From Apostichopus japonicus (lineage: Eukaryota > Echinodermata > Holothuroidea > Aspidochirotida > Stichopodidae), in contig NC_092574.1 of assembly GCF_037975245.1 (NCBI RefSeq), positions 24,121,713 to 24,185,712 on the forward strand: 64,000 nucleotides of DNA, given 5' to 3'. Below, one piece after another: positions 45,195 through 56,530 of the stretch. The position numbers and the translations under genes were made by a program. Numbering within the stretch: the stretch's first letter is position 1; each line of letters opens with the position of its first letter. Under the pieces are notes generated by a model. That model worked only from the letters and a program-made list of their open reading frames with translations, did no database searches and had not been told where the DNA came from.

Positions 45195-45425
45195 GAAGAT
45201 AGCTGATTGCGGGACACACTGTCCTGTAACCATCACACTCAACCCATCCCTCCCCCTCCTCCCACCTTCAGCTCCATACCCTGCCAAGACATAACCACCA
45301 CACTCAACATACATACCCCCTTCCCCACTTACCTTCATGTCCATACCCTGCCCAGATGTAACCACCACACTCAATACACCCCACCCCCTCCCCAACCTTC
45401 CTTACCCTGCCCAGAGTATATCACT
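45195..45425 (+). repeat. Pyrimidine-rich tandem repeat, about 60-bp unit, three copies
   Basis: Three degenerate units share accaccacactcaa(c/t)a, ccccctccccac and ccataccctgcccaga. The plus strand is nearly free of G. Confidence 0.85.
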
Positions 45426-45889
45426 CTTACAAAAGACTTCTTCACCAGCTCACCAGACTCACCCTGAAACTCAAACTGATCTCCTTCAATTTTTTATTGA
45501 ACCAGTACTACACTACAGAGCAACAGTTAACTAATTTTGAATAAATTACTACTACCATGGAATGTTATTATTAGTTAGGACTTTTAATTTGATACATTCA
45601 TCAATTGTCAAATGATCATGGTAAACATGTGCAATCATTCATTCAACTGAACAGTACATAACATATGTGGTTTTCATACGGTACTTTTGCAAGATAATTA
45701 AATTCTGAAGTAGGCTATATCACTTGTACATTTAATTGTATCAAATGAATTCTTTTTTTTTTGTTGCTTTGAGGTAGGTGTCGATATGTCACATAGTCAT
45801 GTAGCTTGTTAAACAGTGTGGATAAAGCTCAAGTCCTGTTAATACTTTTAATAACTTGTTTTTAATGACTCTCACTAACCTGAGGTACA

Positions 45890-46500
45890 ATATAACTCTA
45901 GGCTCTGCTGTACATACTAATCATATGCAGTACTTAGCCACTAGTGACAATTAGGTAAAATGTAAGACTTGATCCAGACCTAAAGGTCTACTAGATCATA
46001 CAGACTAAGCTTGTTAGGCAATGTATATACAGGCTACAGTATAAGGTAAGACTTCATCCAGGCCTTAAGTTCTAGAAGTTACAGAATACCATGTCCACAT
46101 ATCAAATTACACTCTTCTAACAGAGCCTTGATAACTGAATATCAGACTCTATCATACAAGCATAGAGCATGTATACCATACCAAAGATATTAGATTCAAA
46201 GAGAGATCATGTTAGGCTTGTACACTCATAGGCCACACCATACTGAAATATCAGATTACGCCCAATGCATGCAATGAACCCAGAGCCTACCACATTAAAA
46301 GCTAAGTTAGGCCCAGTAAACACCCAGAAACAGACACATAAATATCTAAGTTAAGACTCAATAAACCACTCAGAGCCTACCACATTAAGAACTAAGTTAC
46401 ACTCAGTATACATACAGGGCCTAACATATTATGTTTTAAGCTATTGGTAAACACACAGAGCCTATAACAATGCATTCACTCAGAGACTATATAATTGAAT
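45890..46500 (+). repeat. Highly degenerate tandem repeat, roughly 60-bp unit
   Basis: Recurring cagagcctaccacatta, aactaagttaggcccagt and aaacac(c/a)cagag blocks in variable order suggest an old decayed array. Confidence 0.6.
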
Positions 46501-48206
46501 TCTCATCAGGAAATCGATCAATCAGATTTAAAACTTTCTCTTGCCATCTCCCCCCCCCTCCCCTCTCTCTCAAAAAGGTATATAAGTATGTGAACTTTTC
46601 TGTTATCAAATTTCAATGCCCTTGATGAGCAGGATGACACAGGGAAATACAAGTTGAAGTTACTAAGAGGATCATAAATCACTCATTTATCACTTAACAT
46701 CATCAAAAGTAAATGTAATTTAACGAGCAAAACTAGATACGAGACTAGTGGCCAATCAAAAAACAATTAATGAAAAGTGAAGGAGACAAACAATTGTTGC
46801 AGGAATTTCGTAATAAAAATAAAAAAGATATAGTTAAAAGTACAAATTGCAGTCAGTTAATGAAAAGCGGTGAAAGTAAAACTAATTATTGTCTCAACCC
46901 ATAAAATATATATCTAACTTGGTATATCGAAACATATTTACAGTCCATATCAGATTAAATTCACCAAAGGTAGTTTTTCACTATTAAATATTAAACTTAC
47001 TTTCAACTGTGTAACTTTATAAAAATAAAAAGTTTTTTTATATCTCAGAACAAGAAATTAACATAGTAATTTATTATAATGGTTGTAACTGTTATATCAC
47101 CAAGCAATGCATGGCCAAAGCAAAACAAAAGCTTTAACGAGTACCTACTTACAAGTACATTTTACGACAACAAAGGCATCAGTTGGTAATTTCGTTTCTG
47201 TTTCCATCTAATAACCCAACAGTTTAACCATTTTTTTATTTTTTATTATGATTATTATTTCATTTTTTCTTTCTTTCATTGGCTTCCTTCTACAGAAATA
47301 TGGTACATTGTTTGTATGTGATTGACATTCCTATGGAAAGTTGTAGTTTCATCTTAGAATGACTTCTTTCAATGAAGGAAGTGAAATGACATTAGAATTT
47401 CTCTTAGAATTCAAAGCAAACTTATTAACCGAGGAAGTCTTGAGTTTTCGTTAAGAAGTTTAATGAATTCTTAAAGATACTTAAACATCTCAAGTGGGAC
47501 ATATTAATGATTTGTTCGAGATTAGGACTCAAAAGAATATTCTCAACAAACAATGACCTGACTCCTTTCTTAAGTAAGTTCATCGTTTGCCATTTCTTTC
47601 GGACATCCCAAGCAGGATCAAACGAACAGTATAGGATGTCAACTGCCTAAATCACCAACCAGCTCAAATGCCTGTATGATTTCCTGAAAAAAGTGAAACC
47701 AACTATTACATTCAGTGGTTTCAATATAAAGGTATCATGATCATTTTGCTGTTGCAGTATATTCACATTCCATGATTGTTATATTACTAATTACATAAAA
47801 ATAATAATATATAAAATAATGTTACTAGTATTTATGAATCCTGCAGCTCTTGACAGGTGGTCAAAAAAGGCAGTTAGGACAAGAAAATTTTGCTATCAAA
47901 ACTCCTTTGCATACATATATTGGCCAGAGGGTGAAATAATTGGACAGATCAACATTCAACCCGAGTGTAACACGCATAAACAAGGTTGCATGCAGTGATA
48001 ATTCATAGCTGGAGACTACAGTGGACCATAAATACCTCGTAGTCGAGAGACTTTCATGAGCTTGGGAGTTCCAAACCCTGCTATCTGTGGATTTGACTCA
48101 TTTGAACAAACTTCAGTAAATGAAACGCACATGAACAATGCATTGGAAGATGTGAGTGGGCAGAATTCCTTCCATCACAAGGAGAGAATGAGACGGAGGA
48201 AGAGGC

Positions 48207-48553
48207 AAGGGCGGCGGAAGCACTTTTAATCTGGGAGGGGCACCGACGTCGAAGGGCACTTTGCAGAAATTAGATTGGACCGATGCAGCCTGACATTTAG
48301 TACCCTTTATAACTGTTATTGTTTTGCCTATACACATCACTCCATCAACGTCCCCCCCCCCCCAAGGAAAAAATGCATACAATTTTTTCCATTCGAAATA
48401 GCTTTGAGTTTCACCCACAGAAATTCATTAATAGTTCGCTGACCTAATAAGGTGATCAAGAGTACAATTTTTATGTAGAAAAGGGGCACATTTTTAACCT
48501 GAGGAAAAGTCGGAGGGCACATGCCCCCTGTGTCCCCCGGTTCCGCCGCCCTT
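48207..48553. mobile_element. Candidate MITE with AAGGGCGGCGGAA termini
   Basis: aagggcggcggaagcac at the left is matched by the complement of ggttccgccgccctt at the right, a 13-bp perfect terminal repeat, with a second related stretch inside (gaagggcac and gagggcacatgcccc). Size is 347 bp, non-coding. No certain target duplication was seen, so boundaries are tentative. Confidence 0.5.
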
Positions 48554-50012
48554 GGGAAGAGGGAAGGGTAGGGTATAGGGAACAAAGAGGGTACCGACTG
48601 TAAAGGTGACAACTTACAGTAGGTATTGTTCATAAAGTTTTAGGTGATAATGTTGCCCATGCAGGAATTAATGTTTACCAGGTCAAGGCCATGCATTCAT
48701 AGGGATCAGAAACTAAAATTCAAAAGCTACAAAAGGATTGATAAAAGAGAATCATTGTTGCCAAGTTCATAACTTATAAAGGCTAAGTAAATAAGCCAAC
48801 CAAATTATATATGTACAAAGTAGGAGGCCCTATATTTACTTTATCGCATTTGAATTTCTGTTCATTTAACTGAAATTTTGACTGTCCTAGATCTACTTAT
48901 TAGATTTTATAATTGCTCTACAAAGCAGAAGATCCTGTTCATAAATGGTGTCTATATAGTAAACGAATGAATTACAAAATTGTATAAAATATATGCTGTT
49001 TGATACACATATATATTTCATTATGATCTATATACATATAGATATATGCAAGTATCAAACTTGCATTCCACACGAGCACATACATACATACAGACAAAAG
49101 CAATTGATACAATTTTAATCATTTACAATCTTTAATATAAATGTTAATATGCAAAATTATATTAAATTCATCAATATACATTGTCAAAATAAGTATACAT
49201 GCATTGTCTAAATGAAGGTGTAGCTAAATTCAACTCTTAAATTTTCCACATGAACGTCTGACAATGGAAACATTTATAAAATTGTTTCAGCTTTGGTTTT
49301 TTGTCTGTGTGTGTGTACAGTATGTGTTTTAGATATGACCTATATTATGGATGTATAAACTCTCCGTTTCTCTCGGTGTTTGTCATTGAGTCGTCGGGGT
49401 AATGATCTTTTTTAGGTTTGCTGCATTAATCAATCCCCGTCGCAAACTAATAGTCATATTATACACACTTTGTCAAACCATGACCTTCCGAGCACTTCCC
49501 AAACTTTTGGCAAAACACATTCATATAGGATATATGTAGACAAATCAAAACACTTGAGATGTAATTAAGACAAATTCTGAGAGTAAGGCACACCGGAAAG
49601 TTATTGTGAAGCACAGGGGAAAAAAAACAACCCCCACCCTGCAAACTCAGAGCTGACAACTGCTCTCTCACTAAAAGTTTCCTGTAATTCTGTTAATCAC
49701 ACTCTTATCCAGCCGGAATCACTTCAAGAAAAAATAGAAAAAGATAATAAAGACTACGAACAATTGGAAGTATTTAGGTGCGGCATCTGTTGCTTTTTTC
49801 TGTTTTTGGATGGACTCGAGGACATCCTGTATTTAGTCACTATGAACAAACTGTTTGTTTAAACTTATCTTTGTTTCCTTCGACAAAAGCCATTACCGCA
49901 ATTTACTCTGTATAAGCCCAATTTCCCGAAGGCATATTGGCCGAGGAAACATAAGACATGGTTCTCTAAACAGCTGTTGGTTATTAAAATCAAACTGTTT
50001 TAGTGTATATAT

Positions 50013-50187
50013 GCATGCCGCACACCCATCTTAAACTGGTCTTCCATCCATTTCTCCTCCTCGGTCTTCAAATTGGGACTCGTCTTAAACCAGGTGGGAT
50101 TCGTACCTCTGAACATCTTCACAGGTACCGCCAGCTCAGATGAATACCTGTGTAGTCTACAGCAGCTACTATACCTGGACTAAAAAT
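50013..50187 (-). other. Coding-like open stretch of unknown nature
   Basis: After a plausible acceptor (cttccagatttttag) the minus strand is open for about 58 codons to a TAA. The peptide has unusually protein-like composition (VPVKMFRGTNPTWFKTS, LKTEEEKWMEDQFKMGVRH). It is GC-richer than its surroundings. I do not recognise it, and it cannot splice to the known dach exons in an obvious way. It could be an exon of an unmapped transcript, a transposon relic or chance. Confidence 0.25.
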
Positions 50188-50707
50188 CTGGAAGCACTAA
50201 ACATTGCTGATATAGATTTAACACAGGTAAAACTACTACCTATGACACGGTTTCTAGCAGATGGAGGAACAAATTTACCAATGTCAGACCTACCTGCACC
50301 AACATTTGACAAGAAACAAAAACTGTCAAAAATTTATTGAGGTTGCCTGGCTGTAAAAATTTCAGGTGATGGCACCATATATTTTAAGAAGCAAATGATG
50401 CAAATATGACCTAAATCTTACAAGTAGCTGAGTCATACTATGGAAATGCCAATTGAACAATTGTGTAGTAAAATAGGTCAGGCTTTTGTTTTAACCTTCC
50501 ATACAGCTTCATAATTCTGAAGTAATGTATTCTATTTTAACTTTTTGCTATTATTTTTCAAACTGGAAGGGGCGATGGGTCTACAGGAATGAGAGGCAAG
50601 GGGAAGATTACAGAGGCAGGAAAAGGCTGGAAAGGGAAAGGGTCTCAAACTAAACAATGCTCTGCACTACAGAGTTCCTTAGCCTGCAATGACTATTAAA
50701 TTATATA

Positions 50708-50708
50708 C

Positions 50709-50796
<88 letters not shown>
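50708..50796 (+). repeat. (TA)n microsatellite
   Basis: Long alternating TA run with one acataaat interruption, directly left of the inverted repeat at 50805. Confidence 0.95.
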
Positions 50797-50800
<4 letters not shown>

Positions 50801-50905
50801 ATTAAGTTTGCATTCACAGACTATGGTCATAAAGCAAAGATCTGTTAATATATATATCTATCTATCTATCTACTGTATCTATTAATCTATCTATATATCT
50901 ATATA

Positions 50906-50972
50906 TATAATTGAATCGTAGTGAGTTGGAAAATCCAGAACAGTGAAAAAACGTCCAGCCTCCACCGGGATC
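50906..50972 (-). mobile_element. tRNA-derived SINE, truncated inverted copy 3
   Basis: On the minus strand: atcccggtggaggctg (end of the tRNA-like part), then ttcactgttctggattttcc and caattatatata. Truncated within the B-box. Same tail as the copies at 11733 and 31918. Confidence 0.75.
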
Positions 50973-50974
50973 TA

Positions 50975-51043
50975 TATATCTATATATATATATATATATA
51001 TACATACATATTTTTATACCCATATAGATATAGATATACAGTA

Positions 51044-51083
<40 letters not shown>

Positions 51084-51085
51084 TA
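50975..51085 (+). repeat. (TA)n-rich microsatellite
   Basis: Alternating TA with tagata and catacata interruptions inside the hairpin loop. Confidence 0.9.
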
Positions 51086-51752
51086 TACATTAACAGATCT
51101 TTGCTTTACGACCACAATCCATGAATGCAAACTGAATTTATGATTTATGGCAAATAAAAGTTGAATGCATGCATACCTTCATTAGTTTCAAAAATGAAAC
51201 GCAAAATTGAAAGTTCAATAATTGATTTGAGGGACAACTATGATTACAACTGTAAAATAATAGCTTATAATTCTCAACAATTTCCTCGTAGCAAAATTAT
51301 AGTTTGCGGCTGCTTGTTTTTTTCCCCCAATATATAAATTTATTGCTTTCAGACTGCTCCTTGCATTAATTGGCTGGTAATTAACTAATGATCCCAATCA
51401 CTAATTATATATAGACTTACATACATATACACAAGACAGCAATTATGAATCATGGATACTCCTGTGAGTTGCAATTACTAGCCAAAGGCATGATATGTAA
51501 GGTGTTACAATTTTTTTCAAATTATTTTTTGCAATGCAAGTCTATTCTGTACAATTTGTTGTTTGCAAACAAATCACAAGGCTATATTTTTTAACATATA
51601 TTTATGTATCTTTCGACGCAGCTTCGATTACAGTCAGAGAAAGAATGAAAAACGATTTCTTTTCCTTATCCAAATTCCCACAGCAAGATAAAAAGAAGGG
51701 GGGGGGGGGAATTCTGTAAGGTAAATATTACAATACAGCTTATTCAAACAGA

Positions 51753-52259
51753 GTGGTCGCCACTAGCTTGGAAACGACTTCAAAACAACAACTTTCAAGG
51801 AGAGGCACAGTCTTTATAGGTTCTACCTCCATTTTATTTGGCTACCATTCGTTTTCACAGCTGTCATTATTCGCAATTCAATTTACCACAATACAATTTC
51901 TCTTTAAGACACTTTCCAAGTTCCACCCAAGTTACTCTGCTCACTCAACAGTAACGGAGCAAAGCAAACACTACCGGGGCTATTTATTATACCAAAAAGC
52001 AAGAAAAAATATGACCTTTCAACAAGACAATGTAAATATCCAATTTCTAAGGATTTTACAATTTCACAACTCTTATTCAACTGATATCCTAACGTGTGAA
52101 ATTCAATTGTACCAGAGTTCTCTCACATCAAGATATATACCCTTTCTAGATCAATACTGTAGATTCAACAAATTGTTTTCAATCCGAGAGTTTAAACTTG
52201 GTCTCAAGAAAGCCTCTACCTTAGATTGCGTAGAAACATGTTATGTGTTTCCTTCTTGA
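51753..52259 (+). CDS. Unidentified 168-codon ORF (doubtful)
   Basis: This is the longest ORF in the window that is not explained by a tandem repeat or a recognised exon. It begins at an ATG and ends with TGA; the product is rich in Ser, Gln, Phe and Leu with no signal peptide, domain or motif that I recognise. It lies within the presumed dach intron on the opposite strand. In DNA this AT-rich, an ORF of this length is uncommon by chance, but no splice sites, promoter or homology support it. Confidence 0.15.
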   Translation: MVATSLETTSKQQLSRRGTVFIGSTSILFGYHSFSQLSLFAIQFTTIQFLFKTLSKFHPSYSAHSTVTEQSKHYRGYLLYQKARKNMTFQQDNVNIQFLRILQFHNSYSTDILTCEIQLYQSSLTSRYIPFLDQYCRFNKLFSIREFKLGLKKASTLDCVETCYVFPS

Positions 52260-55200
52260 TTATCGTGACCTGCAGAAAAAAAATTTGGCCACTCAGTTCA
52301 GTTTTGTTGACTGTTTACAGTCACAAGCATGTGATATTAAGGGATTGACCCATGAATTCTGGTCAATGTCCAAAATAGCGAAAAAAGGACAAAGTTGTGT
52401 TTATTTATAAATTGTTGTTTTGTCACATTAGCTCAGAACAGATTTTCTCCTAAAGAGTGATAATGTTTCTGAAAGATATATTAAACCGATTTCAAACAAA
52501 CTGCAGTCATTATCTAAATTTAGAAACAGAGAGAAAGCGAGAGAGAGGGAGAAAATAAAATCTCATTTTAATCGAATCAACACTCTGGACTTTGCCAAAA
52601 GGTTGGTCACTTTGTTAGCCAATCGTTCCTCATTGCGAATTGGAAGTTGATGCTCAATCAAAGCATTGAATATGTGACCATTATGTTGGTATTTCTAGCA
52701 TAACTAGGCCAACAAGCAGATCAGTTACTGAAAGACAAGTCACTTCAAATGCATTTCCTGAGAACTGTTGTTTCATCCTTTTATTCACTATAGTTTCGTT
52801 GTAGGAATGTATTCCAATGTTTTCTTTAATATCGATTACTTACAATTGGCACTTAACCCGTTCCCCTGACTGAAGCACTGTTATCTACCACTTCAATGTA
52901 ATCTATAAAAAAAATAACTTCAAGGTTTTCTACTAAGCCGTGAATCTGGTAATAATATCAACTACTGCCCTCACTGTTTAGAACCAATAGTCCTAATCAT
53001 GTATAAAAAAATAAAAAAAATTGTTAATGTGTGGATTGAAAATATGTATCAGAACTGTGGTCAAAAGTTTAAAAAACACAGTTCTCTGACCAATTTATGC
53101 AGGAATGCCAAAAACGAAAAGAATAAGAACAACTACTACATCGAGTCCAGAATTACGACTCTATTATTTTATATCATTCATAATAATCTGTATAATTCTC
53201 CAACAATTCGCAGAGATGTTTTTCTTCCTTCTCACCAGTTTGTGACAGTCTACCCCTCCTGATCAATTGGATTCTAACAACAAACAGTGAAAATCAATCA
53301 ACATAAACTACCGTTTTATTCACATGTAAAACCGTAGAAACAGCACCGACAAAATTCCCCAAACTGACTCTTTAATTTCGTTTAAACTTAAGAAAAGAAA
53401 GAGAAAAAAAAGAAAAAAAAGAATGGGCATTAGAACCTCTTTTGCCTAACTAATTATATCTCTGTTTTCTCACATGCGTATGAGACCTTGTCATAAAATA
53501 AGGTACACATCTGTAATTAAACAAGACAAAATGAAATTGATTAAGCTACCTATTTTATTGAACTGTTTCTGTCATGGCAAAAGTTTCCCTTGCTGAATCC
53601 ACAGCTGAACTTGAACAATTCTTTGAAATGATCTGTTGGAATGATGTTGGATTAAATAAATAGTAAGTGAAGGAGTAATCTATATGCAAATGACCAAGAG
53701 AATTGTTTGTTATAATGATTTCCCCTCCTCTTTGTGGTGTAATCATCTGTGATAATTTGCTACTAGTCAGGTGTTCAACTTTCTTTCAATAATCGGCATA
53801 CATTTCGATTTTAAGACAAACCTGACCTGTTTCATCGTCTGGAATAGGGGCTAGGATGCTTAATTGATAATGAAGGGAATGAAGAGATGGTACGTAACCA
53901 TAGCGACTTTCTCAAAATGATAAATGAAGAATATTGATTACTTGGACTAATATAGAAATAATATATGTTTTTCTGCATTCATTTTCTCATGTTTTTATTT
54001 CTTTCTTTGTATTTAGCGCTTGTTGGCTTCATTGTTGAATAATCATTGATCAATACCTTCTCACCTACAGAGATCTTAAACTTGGTAACATACTGCATTA
54101 TTCATCAATAAGTTTAATAAATTACTTTTAGGCGGAACGTGGAAGTCGAACAAGCTTTGATGGAAGGCGAGAAAACTTGCTTTGTCTGTTAGTTAAATTA
54201 TTAATTATATTATTAATTATATTAATTGTGATTGCTCCAAATAACACAGCTCCCTATCAAATTAGCTCCCTATTAACTTACTGCAAAATCAGGAAGGAAT
54301 GGTTACCCGTACTACCAATAGCCAAGTCTTATCTTTAAGCTCTGTACAGCACTACAAGAGCACACTGCATGACACTTTTGGGGGAGAGTCATCCATAAGA
54401 TAGGAGTGCAAATTTTATGAGGAGACATGCATGAACCTAAAAGTGAGGTTAGCAAAGTATATATGTATTGATATGTAAAATGAAACAGACATATAAATGC
54501 AATAGAAAAGTCGGAACGTGTTCGAGAGGGAACACACATTTTTTTCCCCTCCCCGTTTTAATTTTTTTTTAAATAAAACTTGACACAGTCTGTGTATAAA
54601 GTGTAATGGGAAACAAACCAACGTGCTCACTAGTTAGTCAATCTGGTACACATTAAATACAGACCGAGTCCTACTCAATCTCACACAAACCAACATATCC
54701 TGCCCATTGGCTGGTAGTCATTTGTTCCTGCGTGGGGAAGTCATGCTAAATAAATATCCAAACAGGAAAAGTTTATTAGCCTACAGGATTTACATTTTTA
54801 AGTGAGAGATATGAGAGTCAAATGAAACACTGAATTATGGCAACGCAGAATGTATATAAACCTACTAGAGGGGGTAACTTTAAACAATTAGAGAAACACA
54901 ACAAGTCAAACAATGACCTATTGTAATATGGAATCAGTCTAGCATATAAACAACTGAGGCTTGCATATAAAACAGGTCTTTATTAGTAACCTAGCCAGTA
55001 TAGAGTGGTGTATAAACACTTGTGAATTTGGGCAGGTATAGGTCTACATGGGGAGGTAATAGGGGTCTAGCTAGAATTCAGACACCTCTATATGTGGAAA
55101 TATCCATTCTTTAACTTACTAACCTGCTATAACATAGTTGATATGTTATGTGTGTTTGCAGTGGGGAGGTGGGGGGGGGGGAACTAAATTATTTGTACTT

Positions 55201-55689
55201 CATGCTAGTCCAGATGCTAAACATCACAGAGGTAGAAATCAAAATATGTAATTTAGAATTTGTCCTTCTAAAACAATGCCCGAAGATCTGTTCTTATCGA
55301 GCTTTTATTTCAGCCAACAGTCCATAGTCAAAAAGTCTCAATGTATGTCGTTCAGACACTCATATCTTACATCAACACTGTGCGGCTTGTCTACAACCTT
55401 TGGACGCTCATAAAGGTTGAAACAAAGGATTGAAACAACTAAATACATATATCAATTACCATTCTCAGATGAACTGTTTCAATACCATCAAAATATTATG
55501 GCTATCCTCTTACAGACAAGAGGCATCGATTTACACGAATATATCATAAGTACAGAGCCCTCACATCATAGACAGAGTAATATATATACATTTGCTGAAA
55601 TCATACTGGAAGAAAATAATTCTGAAATGAATGAAACGCTAGCCAGTATTGACTGTTAGCTGGCAAACTTGGAATGAGATGAAATCATA

Positions 55690-56530
55690 TCTGGTTAATG
55701 ATAGCTGACACACGGTGACACTTAATTGGAATGAGGTAGGAACTAAACCTGGCAGAGGTACGGAAGAGGTTTAATATGAGGTACGGATAAGTTTGGTGAT
55801 GAGGTATGACAGCTTTGTCATTGAGGTATGTTAGAGATTCAAATTGGGTTATAGCAGAGATTTGAAATAAACTGTTACAGATATTTGAAATGAGGCTTGA
55901 TACAAATCCCAAGTGAAGTATGTTAGACTGAGGTAATTGGAGATGAGGTACAGAAGAGATTTGAAATGAGGTATGGTAGATGTTTTAAATACAAGTTGCA
56001 TGTCAGGTATGGTAGAGGTTTGAGATGAGGTATGGTAGAGGATTGAAATACAAGTTGCAAGTGAGGTATGGTACAGGTTTAAAACGAGGTATGGTAGACA
56101 TTTTAAATACAAGTTGCATGTCAGGTATGGTAGAGCCTGAGGTTTGAGATGAGGTATGGTAGAGGATTGAAATACAAGTTGCAAGTGAGGTATGGTAGAG
56201 GTTTGAAATGAGGTATGGTAGACATTTTAAATACAAGTTGCATGTCAGGTATGGTAGAGGTTAGAGATGAGGTATGATAGAGGATTGAAATACAAGTTGC
56301 AAGTGAGGTATGGTAAAGGTTTGAAATGAGGTATGGTAGACATTTTAAATACAAGTTGCATGTCAGGTATGGTAGAGGATTGAGATGAGGTTTGGTAGAC
56401 GTTGTAATACAAGTTGCTAGTGAGGTATGGTAGAGGTTTAAAATGAGGTATGGTGTAAGTTTGAAATATACAAAGTTGCAAGTGAGGTGCAGTACTTTAG
56501 AAGTTGCATGTAAGGTGTGGTAGACATTAG
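55690..56530 (+). repeat. Tandem array of about 20-bp subunits in about 118-bp higher-order units
   Basis: Subunits gaggtatggtagaggtttga and variants. The landmark ttttaaatacaagttgcatg recurs at about 55983, 56101, 56225 and 56343, giving a higher-order unit of 118-124 bp. Minus-strand ORFs with repeated YLISNLYHTS peptides are artefacts. Confidence 0.9.

Larger units (their letters stand above)
50805..51132. repeat. Inverted repeat with about 50-bp arms enclosing (TA)n tracts and a SINE fragment
   Basis: The left arm (50805-50858: gtttgcattcacagactatg, then aaagcaaagatctgttaat) pairs with the right arm (51081-51132: attaacagatctttgcttt, then ccatgaatgcaaac). The loop of about 220 bp contains (TATC)n, a minus-oriented SINE fragment and a second (TA)n tract. 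It may be a MITE that was later invaded, or an inverted duplication. Confidence 0.75.
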
